A DNA stretch of 64,000 nucleotides from Subdoligranulum sp. (GCA_004555405.1 SFIE01000002.1:75000-138999); one strand, 5' to 3'; positions 1-8,116 are shown, numbered from the stretch's first letter. Notes: generated from the letters alone by a model not told the origin. A program made the numbers and translations.

Positions 1-258
1 ACAGGCCCCGACGGCAACCAGATCGCCGAGTATGCCGCCAGGGATGGCATCCACTACAACGCACAGGGCTATCAGGCATGGGTGGACTATCTGCGCACCC
101 ACACGGCCTACAACAAGCGCAATCCCTATGTGGGCGGCAACCCGTATAAGATCGACCCAGAATATCCGAACGCGGTGTTTGAATACACAGTGTCCACACC
201 GGAGCCCGCCCCTGAAGAACTCCCCGCCGAAAGCGAACCGCCTGCAGCCGAGGGGTAA
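1..258 (+). CDS. SGNH/GDSL-type hydrolase, C-terminal end (partial)
   Basis: Frame 1 is open from the first base to a TAA at 256-258, giving the last 85 residues of a protein that begins outside the window. The visible part holds the motif DGIHYNAQGY at residues 15-24; an Asp-x-x-His pair of this kind is the catalytic Asp-His end of SGNH/GDSL esterases. It is followed by an aromatic-rich stretch and a Pro/Glu-rich tail of about 25 residues, a composition common in exported or wall-associated proteins of Gram-positives. The catalytic Ser block is not visible, so substrate and localisation cannot be judged. A strong terminator follows directly. Confidence 0.6.
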   Translation, partial: TGPDGNQIAEYAARDGIHYNAQGYQAWVDYLRTHTAYNKRNPYVGGNPYKIDPEYPNAVFEYTVSTPEPAPEELPAESEPPAAEG

Positions 259-273
259 ACCAAGCCAAATAAA

Positions 274-318
274 GCAGCCGCACGGAAAGCGCTTTTCCGT
301 GCGGCTGCTTCGTTTTTT
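274..318 (+). terminator. Rho-independent terminator of the SGNH hydrolase gene
   Basis: A 15-bp perfect stem (274-288 with 294-308) around a short loop is followed by a T-rich run, 16 bases after the stop codon. Confidence 0.85.
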
Positions 319-347
319 ACTACAATATATAATATTGCAATAAAATA

Positions 348-1022
348 TTACAATTTGTAAAAGCTTGCGCCGGGCCATTCGGCGGCGGCAGAGCCCAAAC
401 GGGGCAAAAGCGAGTCGGGGCTCAGCGCAATGCCCAGCGCGGCTTCCAGGCCGCTTGTCAGCTGCGGCAGAGCCTCGGCATCAAAGGCGTCGTCCAGCGG
501 GGCGGCAGCGGTTTCGGGCAAATGCAGCACCTCGCACAGCTCGGCACCGTCGCCGGGCTGGATCTCGTCCTCCTCAAACCAATAGTAGGCTTCGCAGTCC
601 TGTTCATCGTCTGCGGCGCACAGGGTCAGGTTACAGCCCAGATATACGCCGATGCCCAGCACGGGCAGGCCGGTCAGGGCGGCATAGCGGCGCACCTGTT
701 CGTCCAGATTGTCGGTGCGGATCCGGTCGCCCCAGTACAATGCGGCAAAATCGCCCTGCTGTACCAGCAAAGCCTTTTCGCCGCTGGCCATGCTTTGCAG
801 GGGCATGCTGCCCGCAAGCTGGCGCAGCTGTGCCTGCTGCACGGCGCGCTGGGCGGGGGTGTGCTCACCATCCATATTTTTTTGCAGCAGCGAGCCCAAA
901 AGCCCCAGCTGGTTGCGGGTTTGATCGTCCAGCGCGGGGGCGGAGGAAAACTCGGCTTCCAGCGTTTGCAAAAGGGTGTGCAGATCGGTGTCGTTTTCAA
1001 TGCGGAAATAAAGGCTTGCCAT
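348..1022 (-). CDS. Hypothetical acidic protein, 224 aa
   Basis: I do not recognise this family. It is an acidic soluble protein without signal peptide or membrane segment. An N-terminal part (about 1-75) reads as amphipathic helices. A central mixed alpha/beta part (about 80-150) contains YLGCNLTLCAADDEQD, and a Leu/Asp/Glu-rich C-terminus follows. The ATG at 1022 has AAGGAG at a suitable distance. It is the last gene of a minus-strand group (flavoprotein, Nudix hydrolase, this gene) with gaps of 3 and 21 bases, so co-transcription is likely. The context suggests small-molecule or nucleotide housekeeping, but no function can be assigned. Confidence 0.65.
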   Translation of the reverse strand: MASLYFRIENDTDLHTLLQTLEAEFSSAPALDDQTRNQLGLLGSLLQKNMDGEHTPAQRAVQQAQLRQLAGSMPLQSMASGEKALLVQQGDFAALYWGDRIRTDNLDEQVRRYAALTGLPVLGIGVYLGCNLTLCAADDEQDCEAYYWFEEDEIQPGDGAELCEVLHLPETAAAPLDDAFDAEALPQLTSGLEAALGIALSPDSLLPRLGSAAAEWPGASFYKL

Positions 1023-1043
1023 GAAAAAAACTCCTTGCGGTTG

Positions 1044-1625
1044 TTATAATGTGTCTAACAGCGACTGCGTGATGCGCGCCGTCAGCCCCCAGATGCCGTG
1101 GGAGTCATACTCCCAGTAGCGTGTGCGCAAAGTGCGGTCGTAATGCTGGAAAAAGCCCTGCAAAATGGGCGGCGTGTCGGGGGCCGGGGCACCGGGCACA
1201 TGGCTGTACCACCGGGCCGGATGGGCGCGCAGCCATGCCAGCGGCACCGTAAAAAACGAGGCCACCTCGGCATCAGCAGGGCAAATTTCCTGCAGGGCCT
1301 CGGCGGGCAGTGTGCCCACCACAGGCTGCACCCGGCGGCCGCCCGCAAGGGTGTCTGCCGGCAAAAGCCCCGTCAGCGTGATGCAGTGGGGCGCAAGCGC
1401 CATCTCCTCATAGGTTTCCCGCAGGGCGGTGTCCACCGGGTTTTCACCGGGCTCCACCCGCCCGCCCGGAAAGCATATTTCCCCCGGCTGATGCACGCTG
1501 CCCGAGCGCACTTCGTATAAAAGCGCAGGCCCGGAGGAAAGCTGCACCAGCGGCACCAGCACAGCGGCATCGGCGGGGGGCACAGGGGCACACAGCTGTG
1601 CGCGCAGTTCGGTAAGCGTGGGCAT
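1044..1625 (-). CDS. Nudix hydrolase, CoA pyrophosphatase-like
   Basis: 193 aa. A full Nudix box lies at residues 54-77: Gly54-Gly55, Glu61, Arg69-Glu70 and Glu73-Glu74 fit GX5EX7REUXEE. Just before it, HQPGEICFPGG (45-55) resembles the HxGxxxFPGG signature that marks the NudL/PCD1 coenzyme A diphosphatases, which cleave CoA or its oxidised forms to phosphopantetheine and 3',5'-ADP using Mg or Mn. That specificity is a family inference; another nucleoside-diphosphate substrate is possible. The ATG at 1625 starts 3 bases after the stop of the upstream flavoprotein gene, so the two are translationally linked. Confidence 0.8.
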   Translation of the reverse strand: MPTLTELRAQLCAPVPPADAAVLVPLVQLSSGPALLYEVRSGSVHQPGEICFPGGRVEPGENPVDTALRETYEEMALAPHCITLTGLLPADTLAGGRRVQPVVGTLPAEALQEICPADAEVASFFTVPLAWLRAHPARWYSHVPGAPAPDTPPILQGFFQHYDRTLRTRYWEYDSHGIWGLTARITQSLLDTL

Positions 1626-1628
1626 GGC

Positions 1629-2255
1629 TCAGCGAATAAAGCTGGTAAATTGCTTGGGCTCAGCCACGGGCTGCTCAATACCGGCGGCCTTGCCTGCCGC
1701 AATGCATTTCAGCATCCAAGCCATATTGCGGCCAATGGCGCGCATGGTCTGCAGGCCCTCGGCATCCTGGGCGGCATCCTCGGCCTTGCCGTTGGCGCCA
1801 TGCACCATGGGCCAGTAGCAGCCGCTCACCAGCGGCATATTGTGATAGGCGGGAATTTTAGCCAGTGCATCCAGCGTGGCGGTGGTACCGGCGCGGCGGG
1901 CACTGGCCACAATGGCGGCGGGCTTAAACTGCAGGTGCTGGCCGCCCGCAATGGAAAGGCGCTGCATAAAGCCCAGCATGCTGCCGTTGGCACAGGCATA
2001 GTATACGGGACTGCCAAACACAACGCCGTCGGCCTCGGCCAGCTTGGGCAGGGCTTCGTTTACGGTGTCGTCAAAAGCGCATTTGCCCAGCTGCTTGCAG
2101 GCCCAGCAGGCCACACAGCCGCCCACGGGCTTGGCGCCAATGTGGAAGATCTCAGTTTCCACGCCGTTTTTTTCCAGCTCGGCGGCCACCTCGGCCAGGG
2201 CAGTATAGGTGCAGCCGTTTTTGTGAGGGCTGCCGTTGATCAAAAGAACCTTCAT
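1629..2255 (-). CDS. Flavodoxin-fold NAD(P)H-dependent FMN reductase-like protein
   Basis: 208 aa from the ATG at 2255, chosen because GGAGAG precedes it and because INGSPHKNG (residues 6-14), the FMN phosphate-binding loop of the NADPH-dependent FMN reductase/flavodoxin family, then lies at the N-terminus; an ATG at 2291 adds 12 unlikely residues. Cys47, Cys50, Cys53 and Cys59 form the cluster GGCVACWACKQLGKC, seen in iron-sulfur flavoproteins and related flavodoxin-like oxidoreductases of anaerobes, so an Fe-S centre is possible. FGSPVYYACANG (about 90-101) is the second flavin-contact loop. It is first in a three-gene minus-strand group. Natural electron partner unknown. Confidence 0.82.
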   Translation of the reverse strand: MKVLLINGSPHKNGCTYTALAEVAAELEKNGVETEIFHIGAKPVGGCVACWACKQLGKCAFDDTVNEALPKLAEADGVVFGSPVYYACANGSMLGFMQRLSIAGGQHLQFKPAAIVASARRAGTTATLDALAKIPAYHNMPLVSGCYWPMVHGANGKAEDAAQDAEGLQTMRAIGRNMAWMLKCIAAGKAAGIEQPVAEPKQFTSFIR

Positions 2256-2403
2256 AGTGCATTCTCTCCATTTCTTATTCGGTGCGGCCATGGGGCCGCA
2301 GTGTGCAGGGTGTATAAAAATATTGTATCATATTTTATGCGCAGAAAAAAGCATTCACCCCCACATTGCGGCGTCGTGCAAAAAACGATATAATAAACCC
2401 AAA

Positions 2404-2430
2404 GCAATACCGCACAATTCCCGCCCGGCG
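2404..2430 (-). repeat. Remnant end of the 172-bp repeat family
   Basis: About 27 bases match the CCGCACAATTCCCGCC-type terminus of the 172-bp element described at 2464-2636, but the rest is missing. It lies 34 bases from a complete copy, suggesting an older insertion decayed or truncated by a later one. Confidence 0.5.
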
Positions 2431-2463
2431 GCCCGGGCAGCGGTATCACTCCGAAAAAATTAG

Positions 2464-2636
2464 GGCAATACCGCATAATTCTAAGTGCCAATACGGCGAG
2501 CGAGGTGCGGCAGATGCTAAGCCAAAAGCACAGATAATACTTTGTTGTATTATCGAGCATTTTGGCAACGCAGATGCCGTGCCGCAGACTCCGGAGCGGT
2601 GCTTAAGCCGTCAGGCGGGAATTGTGCGGTGTTGCC
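2464..2636 (+). repeat. 172-bp inverted-repeat element, copy 1
   Basis: Complete copy. The ends GGCAATACCGCATAATTC and (reverse complement) GGCAACACCGCACAATTC form imperfect terminal inverted repeats, inside TAA/TTA-type flanks. The middle forms a hairpin with the 8-bp stem GATAATAC/GTATTATC (2533-2554). No ORF or transposase is inside. It ends 29 bases upstream of the RNA methyltransferase start, so it forms the 5' region of that gene. Confidence 0.85.
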
Positions 2637-2665
2637 TTAGGCAACACGAACAGGAGCAGCCCACC

Positions 2666-3838
2666 ATGGAACAAAATCACAAAACCGAACCGAAAACCTG
2701 TGCCCTGCAAAAAAAGCATTGCGGCGGCTGCCCTTTGCTTTCGCAGCCCTATGCTGCACAGCTGGCTGCCAAGCAGGCACGGCTGGAAAAGCTTTTGGGC
2801 CGGTTTGCCAGGGTGCGGCCCATCCTTGGCATGCAAGAGCCGTGGCATTATCGCAACAAGGTGATCTCCACCTTTGCAGCGCAGGGAAAGGGCCTTACCA
2901 GCGGCATTTATGCCCGCGGTACCCACCGTGTGCTGCCGGTGGAAAGCTGCCTTTTGCAAAACGAGACCGCCGATCAAACCGTGCTGGCGGTGCGCGCTGC
3001 CGCCAATGCCTGCCGCCTGCCGCCCTTTGAGGAAGACCGCGGCACCGGCCTTTTGCGGCACTGTGTGGTGCGTGTGGGCAAAACCAGCGGTCAGGTGCTG
3101 GTGGCCATCGTTACCCCCGGAAAAGAATTCCCGGGCAGCCGGAATTTTGTTTCGGCCCTGCGCGCCGAATGCCAAAAGCGCGGCGTAGATCTTGTCACGG
3201 TGGTGCAGAACATCAACCCGCGCAAAACCAGCGCCGTGCTGGGCACCGAGGAAAAAATCCTGTTTGGCCCCGGCGCCATCACCGACACCCTGTGCGGGCT
3301 GCAGTTTGCCATTTCGGCCCGCAGCTTTTATCAGGTGAACCCCGTGCAAACCGAAATTCTGTACCGCACGGCCATAGAATTTGCGGGGCTGAACGGCACG
3401 CAAACCGTGATCGATGCCTACTGCGGCATTGGCACCATCGGCCTGTGCGCCGCAGCCAAGGCCAAAAGCGTGCTGGGCATTGAGCTGAACCCGGCGGCTG
3501 CCCGGGATGCAGCGGCCAACGCCCGGCGCAACCGCGTGGCAAATGCACGCTTTTTGTGCGCCGATGCCACCGAATACATGGTGCAGCTGGCCGCCGAGGG
3601 CGTGCGCCCCGATGTGGTGTTTTTGGACCCGCCCCGTGCGGGCAGCACCCCGGAATTTATTGCCGCGCTGGCAAAAATGGCCCCGAAAAAGGCCGTGTAT
3701 GTAAGCTGTGACCCCACCACCCTTGCCCGCGATCTGGCCCTGTTTGCAGCCAAGGGCTACAAAGCCCGCGCTATTCAGCCCGTAGATATGTTCCCGCACA
3801 CGGAGCATATAGAGGTGGTGTGCGAATTGTGCAGATAA
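2666..3838 (+). CDS. rlmD: 23S rRNA (uracil-5-)-methyltransferase, TrmA/RumA family
   Basis: 390 aa from the ATG at 2666 (AGGAG 9 bases upstream); the frame stays open further 5' but only through the repeat element. It is a SAM-dependent RNA m5U methyltransferase with a [4Fe-4S] site: Cys12, Cys19, Cys22 and Cys95. The SAM loop is DAYCGIGTIGL (250-260), preceded by FYQVNP (221-226). DPPRAG lies at 321-326 and the catalytic Cys348 sits in SCDPTTLARD. This architecture fits RlmC/RlmD or the dual RlmCD enzyme of Gram-positives; which uridine is modified cannot be read from sequence. The usual N-terminal TRAM domain is absent or very short. It stands alone between a repeat element and a GGDEF gene. 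Confidence 0.88.
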   Translation: MEQNHKTEPKTCALQKKHCGGCPLLSQPYAAQLAAKQARLEKLLGRFARVRPILGMQEPWHYRNKVISTFAAQGKGLTSGIYARGTHRVLPVESCLLQNETADQTVLAVRAAANACRLPPFEEDRGTGLLRHCVVRVGKTSGQVLVAIVTPGKEFPGSRNFVSALRAECQKRGVDLVTVVQNINPRKTSAVLGTEEKILFGPGAITDTLCGLQFAISARSFYQVNPVQTEILYRTAIEFAGLNGTQTVIDAYCGIGTIGLCAAAKAKSVLGIELNPAAARDAAANARRNRVANARFLCADATEYMVQLAAEGVRPDVVFLDPPRAGSTPEFIAALAKMAPKKAVYVSCDPTTLARDLALFAAKGYKARAIQPVDMFPHTEHIEVVCELCR

Positions 3839-3907
3839 CAGCCATGCTGCACCCTGCTGCGGCCGGATGATCGCAAATGCACCCTTTCAGAAACGGAACG
3901 GTTTGCC

Positions 3908-4996
3908 ATGAACGGATATTTTTATGTACTAACAGCCATTGATCTTTTTGTGCTCATCTTTATGTGCATTCTCACAAAGCTGAGCGAATCGCTGAATCAA
4001 AAGCAAAAGCGCGGTTTTTTTCTGGCCTTTGCGCTGATCGCGGGCATTTCTGTGCTCGAGGTCATCACATTGGCAGTGGACGGCGCGCCGCCGCGCTATC
4101 GATGGCTGAACATTGCGGCAAACTATCTGGGGTTTGGCCTGTCGCCCGCCGTGTCGGTGTGCCTTGCCTATGTGCTGGATAGGCAAACCGCCGTTACACG
4201 CTGGGGGCAGGCGGCAGCCTGGTGCGAGGGGGCCTATCTTGCGCTTTTGGCGCTTTCCATTCCGCGCGGAAGGGTGTTTTCGGTAAGCGCTGAAAATATT
4301 TATTCGCGGGGCGAGCAGTTTTACATTTATGTTGTCGTGTATTTTGCGGCTATTTTATATCTTGCTGTTTCCACGCTCATCACGGCGCGGGAGTTTCAAA
4401 ACCGCAGCCGGGCGCTGATCTATCCGCTGATGGTTTTTGTGCTGGCGGAAACCATCATACAGGTGGCTTTGCCGGAGCTGCATGTCACATGGCTGTGCGT
4501 AACGCTGCTTTCGGTGCTGTATTATATCTATTGCAGCGAAATGTGGAACCAGTTGGATGCACTTACCGGCCTTTTGAACCAAAACAGCTATCTGAACCGC
4601 ACCGTTGAAATGCGCCGCAGCGGTGTGCTGGTGGTGTTTGATGTGGACGATTTTAAACAGATCAACGATCGCTATGGCCATTTGCAGGGCGATGTGTGCC
4701 TTGCAGAGATCGCAGGCTGCATCAAAAAAGCCTATGCGCACTGCGGATATTGCTACCGCGTTGGCGGCGATGAATTCTGTGTGCTGATGCCAAACGGCGC
4801 AAGGGAGGCCGAGTGTACACAGGAGTTTTTGCAAAGGCTTGGACAGCGGCGTGAAAAAATCGATTTTCTGCCCATGGTCTCGTTTGGCTCGGCTGCCTTT
4901 TTGGGGGAGGATGTGCAGGCCGTGAAGGCCCGGGCTGACCGTGAAATGTACCGCTACAAACAAGAGCGAAAACGCACTGCCGCCCCCGGGCAATAA
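3908..4996 (+). CDS. Membrane-bound diguanylate cyclase (GGDEF)
   Basis: 362 aa. Residues 1 to about 205 hold six or seven hydrophobic segments, a membrane sensor region of unknown ligand. The GGDEF domain starts near LDALTGLLNQNSYLN (about 217) with the metal-binding FDVDDFKQINDRYGH block, and the intact active-site loop GGDEF is at 286-290. It should make c-di-GMP from two GTP at the membrane. The RxxD inhibitory I-site normally five residues before GGDEF is not present, so product inhibition may be weak. There is no EAL or HD-GYP partner in the window. A convergent terminator hairpin follows. Confidence 0.9.
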   Translation: MNGYFYVLTAIDLFVLIFMCILTKLSESLNQKQKRGFFLAFALIAGISVLEVITLAVDGAPPRYRWLNIAANYLGFGLSPAVSVCLAYVLDRQTAVTRWGQAAAWCEGAYLALLALSIPRGRVFSVSAENIYSRGEQFYIYVVVYFAAILYLAVSTLITAREFQNRSRALIYPLMVFVLAETIIQVALPELHVTWLCVTLLSVLYYIYCSEMWNQLDALTGLLNQNSYLNRTVEMRRSGVLVVFDVDDFKQINDRYGHLQGDVCLAEIAGCIKKAYAHCGYCYRVGGDEFCVLMPNGAREAECTQEFLQRLGQRREKIDFLPMVSFGSAAFLGEDVQAVKARADREMYRYKQERKRTAAPGQ

Positions 4997-5004
4997 AAAA
5001 CAAT

Positions 5005-5047
5005 ATCGCCGCCGTGATCTGCTTTTCAGCAGGTTGCGGCGGCGATG
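5005..5047. terminator. Convergent terminator hairpin
   Basis: An ATCGCCGCC/GGCGGCGAT stem lies between the stop of the GGDEF gene (4996) and the stop of the minus-strand small membrane protein (5061). T-rich tracts lie on both sides, so it can serve both genes. Confidence 0.75.
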
Positions 5048-5060
5048 ATTTTATGCGGTT

Positions 5061-5303
5061 TTACGAGCGGTCTTTTGTGAAAAGCACCGTGAAGATCGGC
5101 CCCCACAAAACGCCTATGGCAAAGCCCGTCATGTTGCTTGGCCACAAGTGCATGCCGTTCAGCACAACGCCCAGCATGGGCCCCAGCGCAAGGCCGGAGG
5201 CAAGCCGTGCCCCGGCTTTGTGAAGGCGAGGCCATTTCAGCACCCAAATGCACACCGCCGGGCACAACAGCACCCAAGGCAGAGCCGCTAAAATTCGATC
5301 CAT
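5061..5303 (-). CDS. Small membrane protein, 80 aa
   Basis: Unrecognised small protein. From MDRILAALPW it has three probable hydrophobic segments (about 5-23, 35-52, 57-75) ending in Lys-Asp-Arg-Ser, fitting an integral membrane protein. The ATG at 5303 is preceded by GAGAGG; an in-frame ATG at 5321 adds six residues and has no better ribosome site. It stands alone, convergent with the GGDEF gene and sharing its terminator. Confidence 0.55.
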   Translation of the reverse strand: MDRILAALPWVLLCPAVCIWVLKWPRLHKAGARLASGLALGPMLGVVLNGMHLWPSNMTGFAIGVLWGPIFTVLFTKDRS

Positions 5304-5409
5304 GATAAAAGCACCTCTCATTCTAAAGCAAAGGCATTGCCGCGCGTTGTTCCCTGCGCCGCTGCTGCTTTCAGTATAAAGGCGCAGGCGGCCCCCGTCA
5401 ATAGGCTAA

Positions 5410-5519
5410 GGCAACCCCTCCCAATTCCCGCCTGACGGCTTAAGCACCACTGCCGCGGCTGCAAAGCAGCTTGCACTTCTCGCACGCTGCATCGGCACTT
5501 AGAATTATGCGGTATTGCC
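5410..5519 (-). repeat. 172-bp element family, internally deleted copy 2
   Basis: Both termini are present (GGCAAC... at 5410 and ...ATTATGCGGTATTGCC ending 5519) in the reverse orientation to copy 1. About 60 bases of the centre, including the AT-rich hairpin, are missing, leaving 110 bp. The left end is also diverged (CCCCTCC in place of ACCGCAC). Confidence 0.8.
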
Positions 5520-5616
5520 CAAAAAATACGGCGGCAGTTCTAAGCGCGCTGGGCGGCGGCATACCAATGGAGCATAGACAAAAAGACAAGCTGTCGGCAC
5601 GAAGGCAGGAGGTTAA

Positions 5617-5835
5617 ATGACAAGGCGGTTAAAATTTCTGGATGACGAAAAAACTTACCTGGGCAATCAGCTGGAATGTGAATTCGGCGGTGAGCGCGTT
5701 TTCGGCGTATTGGCGGATATGGAGTTTATTCTGGTAGCTACCTACAAAAAAGACGGAACAGCGCCGGAATTGGTTCTATATAAAAAAGATAATCAACTGC
5801 GCCCTCTGCCGCACAAAACGGCAGGGGGATTTTGA
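5617..5835 (+). CDS. Small hypothetical protein, 72 aa
   Basis: No family recognised. The reason to keep it is an excellent ribosome site (GCAGGAGG, 5 bases before ATG) and a charged, mixed composition unlike a random frame: KFLDDEKTYLGNQLECEF, then hydrophobic FGVLADMEFILVATY, then Lys/Asp-rich ELVLYKKDNQLRPLPHK. Predicted soluble. It ends 77 bases before hcp on the same strand and may share its transcript; a role beside hcp would be guesswork. Confidence 0.45.
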   Translation: MTRRLKFLDDEKTYLGNQLECEFGGERVFGVLADMEFILVATYKKDGTAPELVLYKKDNQLRPLPHKTAGGF

Positions 5836-5858
5836 ATGCCTTTTGCTTTTTAAGAGAA

Positions 5859-5875
5859 TACTCTTGAGGGGAGTA
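5859..5875. promoter_or_regulatory. Inverted repeat upstream of hcp, possible operator
   Basis: TACTC and GAGTA flank a 7-base spacer 37 bases before the hcp ATG. It is the only symmetric motif in that gap. It could be an operator for a nitrosative-stress or redox regulator of hcp, but it matches no consensus I know. Confidence 0.25.
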
Positions 5876-5912
5876 ACCCAAAGTACAAAAAGAAAAGCGA
5901 GGACATTCAACC

Positions 5913-7550
5913 ATGGAGCAAAAAATGTTTTGCAACCAGTGCCAGGAAGCAGCCGGGTGCATTGGATGCACGCAAGTGGGCGTGTGCGGTAAGCAGCCGG
6001 GCACTGCTGCCTGGCAGGATCTGCTGGTGTATGTTACAAAAGGTCTGGGCGCGGTCGTGCAGGAATTGCGGCTCGAAAATTTGCCGCCGGAACCGGAAGT
6101 GGCCGAGCAGATTTACCGCAATCTATTTATCACGATCACAAATTCCAATTTTGACGATGCCGTGATTCTGGAATCCATTCAGGAAACACTGAGCCTGAAG
6201 CAATATCTGCTGCAGCAGGTCAAATCTTCCGGCAGGCTGCCTGCGGCGGCATTCTGGAATGCCCCGCACGAGGAATACGCGGCCAAAGCAGCCCAGGTGG
6301 GCGTTACCGTGGGGGCCAATGCCGATGTTGTTTCGCTGCGGCAGCTCATCACCTACGGGCTAAAGGGTATTGCAGCATACAGCCAGCACGCCAATCATTT
6401 AAGGCTGCACAGCGAAGAGGTGGATGCCTTTGTGCCGCGTGCGCTGGCGGCGCTGCTGGACGATTCCCTGACGGCAGAAGAACTCGTATCACTCACACTC
6501 GAAACCGGCAGTTATGGCGTAAAGTGCATGGCCCTTTTGGATAAAGCCAATACCGACACCTACGGCAACCCGGAGATGACCCAGGTGGAGCTGGGCGTGG
6601 GGCAGAATCCGGGCATTCTGGTTTCGGGGCATGATCTGCGCGATTTAAAAATGCTGCTTGACCAGACCAGCGGCACGGGAGTGGATGTGTATACCCACTG
6701 CGAAATGATGCCGGCGCAAAGCTACCCGGCGTTCAAAAAGTACCCACATTTCCGTGGAAACTACGGCGGTTCATGGTGGCAGCAACGCGAGCAGTTTGAG
6801 GCATTTAACGGCCCTATTCTGATGACGACCAACTGCATTGTGCCGCCGCCCGAAAGCTATAAACAGCGCTTGTATACCACGGGCGCGGCAGGCTTTCCCG
6901 GCTGCGTGCATATTAAGCAGGACAAAATGGGCAACAAGGATTTTTCGCCTTTAATCGAGCAGGCAAAGCACTGCCCGCCGCCCCGGCAACTGGAAGAGGG
7001 CAAGATCCCGGCGGGCTTTGCGCACGCGCAGGTACTGGCGCTGAAAGAAAAAATCATCGCGGCGGTCAAGAGTGGCGCCATCAAAAAGTTCGTGGTCATG
7101 GCCGGGTGCGACGGCCGCTTTGCCAGCCGCGAGTATTACACGGCTTTTGCCAAAGCCCTGCCGCAGGACACCGTGATTTTAACGGCGGGCTGCGCCAAGT
7201 TCCGCTACAATAAACTTGACTTGGGCGAAATCGAGGGCATACCCCGTGTGCTGGATGCCGGGCAGTGCAACGACTCGTATTCGCTGGCCGTGATTGCGCT
7301 CGAACTGCAAAAGGCGTTCGGCCTGGAAAGCATCAACGACTTGCCCATTGTGTATAACATTGCCTGGTACGAGCAGAAAGCCGTGATCGTTTTGCTGGCG
7401 CTGCTTTCGCTGGGCATTCAGAATATTCACCTGGGGCCAACCCTGCCCGCCTTTTTAAGCCCCGGCGTTGCCAGGGTACTGGTCGAAAAATTCGGTATTG
7501 CCGGAATCAACACCCCTGAGCAGGACTTAAAGATCTTATTGGACGCATAA
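5913..7550 (+). CDS. hcp: Hybrid cluster protein (hydroxylamine / NO reductase), class I
   Basis: 545 aa, full length for the family. The N-terminal cluster Cys7-x2-Cys10-x8-Cys19-x5-Cys25 has the spacing of class I (strict-anaerobe) Hcp carrying a [4Fe-4S] centre. Later conserved blocks include the Cys in CIVPPPESYKQR, GFPGCVHI, VMAGCDGRF, LTAGCAKFRYN and GQCNDSYSLAVIALELQ, which supply ligands of the hybrid 4Fe-2S-2O cluster. Hcp reduces hydroxylamine to ammonia in vitro and is thought to remove NO in vivo. No hcr reductase gene is adjacent, which is usual for class I. It ends in a strong terminator. Confidence 0.97.
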   Translation: MEQKMFCNQCQEAAGCIGCTQVGVCGKQPGTAAWQDLLVYVTKGLGAVVQELRLENLPPEPEVAEQIYRNLFITITNSNFDDAVILESIQETLSLKQYLLQQVKSSGRLPAAAFWNAPHEEYAAKAAQVGVTVGANADVVSLRQLITYGLKGIAAYSQHANHLRLHSEEVDAFVPRALAALLDDSLTAEELVSLTLETGSYGVKCMALLDKANTDTYGNPEMTQVELGVGQNPGILVSGHDLRDLKMLLDQTSGTGVDVYTHCEMMPAQSYPAFKKYPHFRGNYGGSWWQQREQFEAFNGPILMTTNCIVPPPESYKQRLYTTGAAGFPGCVHIKQDKMGNKDFSPLIEQAKHCPPPRQLEEGKIPAGFAHAQVLALKEKIIAAVKSGAIKKFVVMAGCDGRFASREYYTAFAKALPQDTVILTAGCAKFRYNKLDLGEIEGIPRVLDAGQCNDSYSLAVIALELQKAFGLESINDLPIVYNIAWYEQKAVIVLLALLSLGIQNIHLGPTLPAFLSPGVARVLVEKFGIAGINTPEQDLKILLDA

Positions 7551-7562
7551 GAAAATTTATAA

Positions 7563-7608
7563 AGAACCAGCCGCTGCAAGAAACTCCGTGCAGCGGCTGG
7601 TTCTTTTG
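7563..7608 (+). terminator. Terminator of hcp
   Basis: AGAACCAGCCGCTGCA pairs with TGCAGCGGCTGGTTCT and is followed by TTTT, 13 bases after the hcp stop. Confidence 0.9.
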
Positions 7609-7619
7609 TGTTTACTTAA

Positions 7620-7791
7620 GGCAACACCGCACAATTCCCGCCTAATGGCTTAAGCACCGCTCCGACGGCTGCGAGTTGCCATCTGCTTTGCAAAAATGCT
7701 CGCCAATACAAAAAGTATTGCCTGCGCTTTTTGCCTAACAGCTGGCAACTCTCGCTCGCCGTATCGGCACTTAGAATTATGCGGCGCTGCC
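7620..7791 (-). repeat. 172-bp inverted-repeat element, copy 3
   Basis: Complete copy in reverse orientation, directly after the hcp terminator. The central stem reads GCCAATAC/GTATTGCC (7702-7722). Relative to the consensus GATAATAC/GTATTATC, the third pair has changed on both strands (T-A to C-G), while the second pair is now a C-C mismatch. Confidence 0.88.
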
Positions 7792-7793
7792 TT

Positions 7794-7957
7794 AGAAGCT
7801 GTTTTCATCAGCATTTCACACTGTCTTGCCGGTCTTTTTGCTGGTATGCTGCGTTGCTTTCCGCAGGAATCCGTCAGGATTCCTGCGGAAAAGTGCCTTT
7901 TCTACCAACAAAAATTCCTGGCAATCCAGCGCACGCTGCTTATGAAAACAACTTCTT
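7794..7957. repeat. Second inverted-repeat element, about 164 bp
   Basis: AGAAGCTGTTTTCATCAGC at 7794-7812 is the near-perfect reverse complement of the segment at 7938-7957, so this block is bounded by 19-base terminal inverted repeats. Inside lies a perfect stem of at least 12 bp (7861-7888, CCGCAGGAATCC with GGATTCCTGCGG). There is no credible ORF. It abuts copy 3 of the 172-bp family. A related GGCATACCA...AAAAAGACAAG motif recurs at 7997-8030 and at 5559-5590. Confidence 0.5.
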
Positions 7958-8116
7958 ATAAAACTGGCTCCCAGGGTTCTAAATGCTTTGTCAAAGGGCA
8001 TACCAATGCAGTAAAAGCAAAAAAGACAAGCCCAAAGTTTGTAAATGAACAAAATGATGTAAAAGAGAAAAATCACACAAAAGAAAACGAAATGTGAAAG
8101 TATATGTATAAAAAGA

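Noticed and set aside
5844..5912. GGGGAGTAA before hcp, reminiscent of the start of the yybP-ykoY manganese riboswitch
   Set aside because: Only about 70 bases are available and the second conserved block and closing stem are missing.
7696..8097. Open frame of 133 codons between hcp and glpK
   Set aside because: It begins inside repeat copy 3 and reads through the second inverted-repeat element. It has no ribosome site and its composition is that of the repeats.
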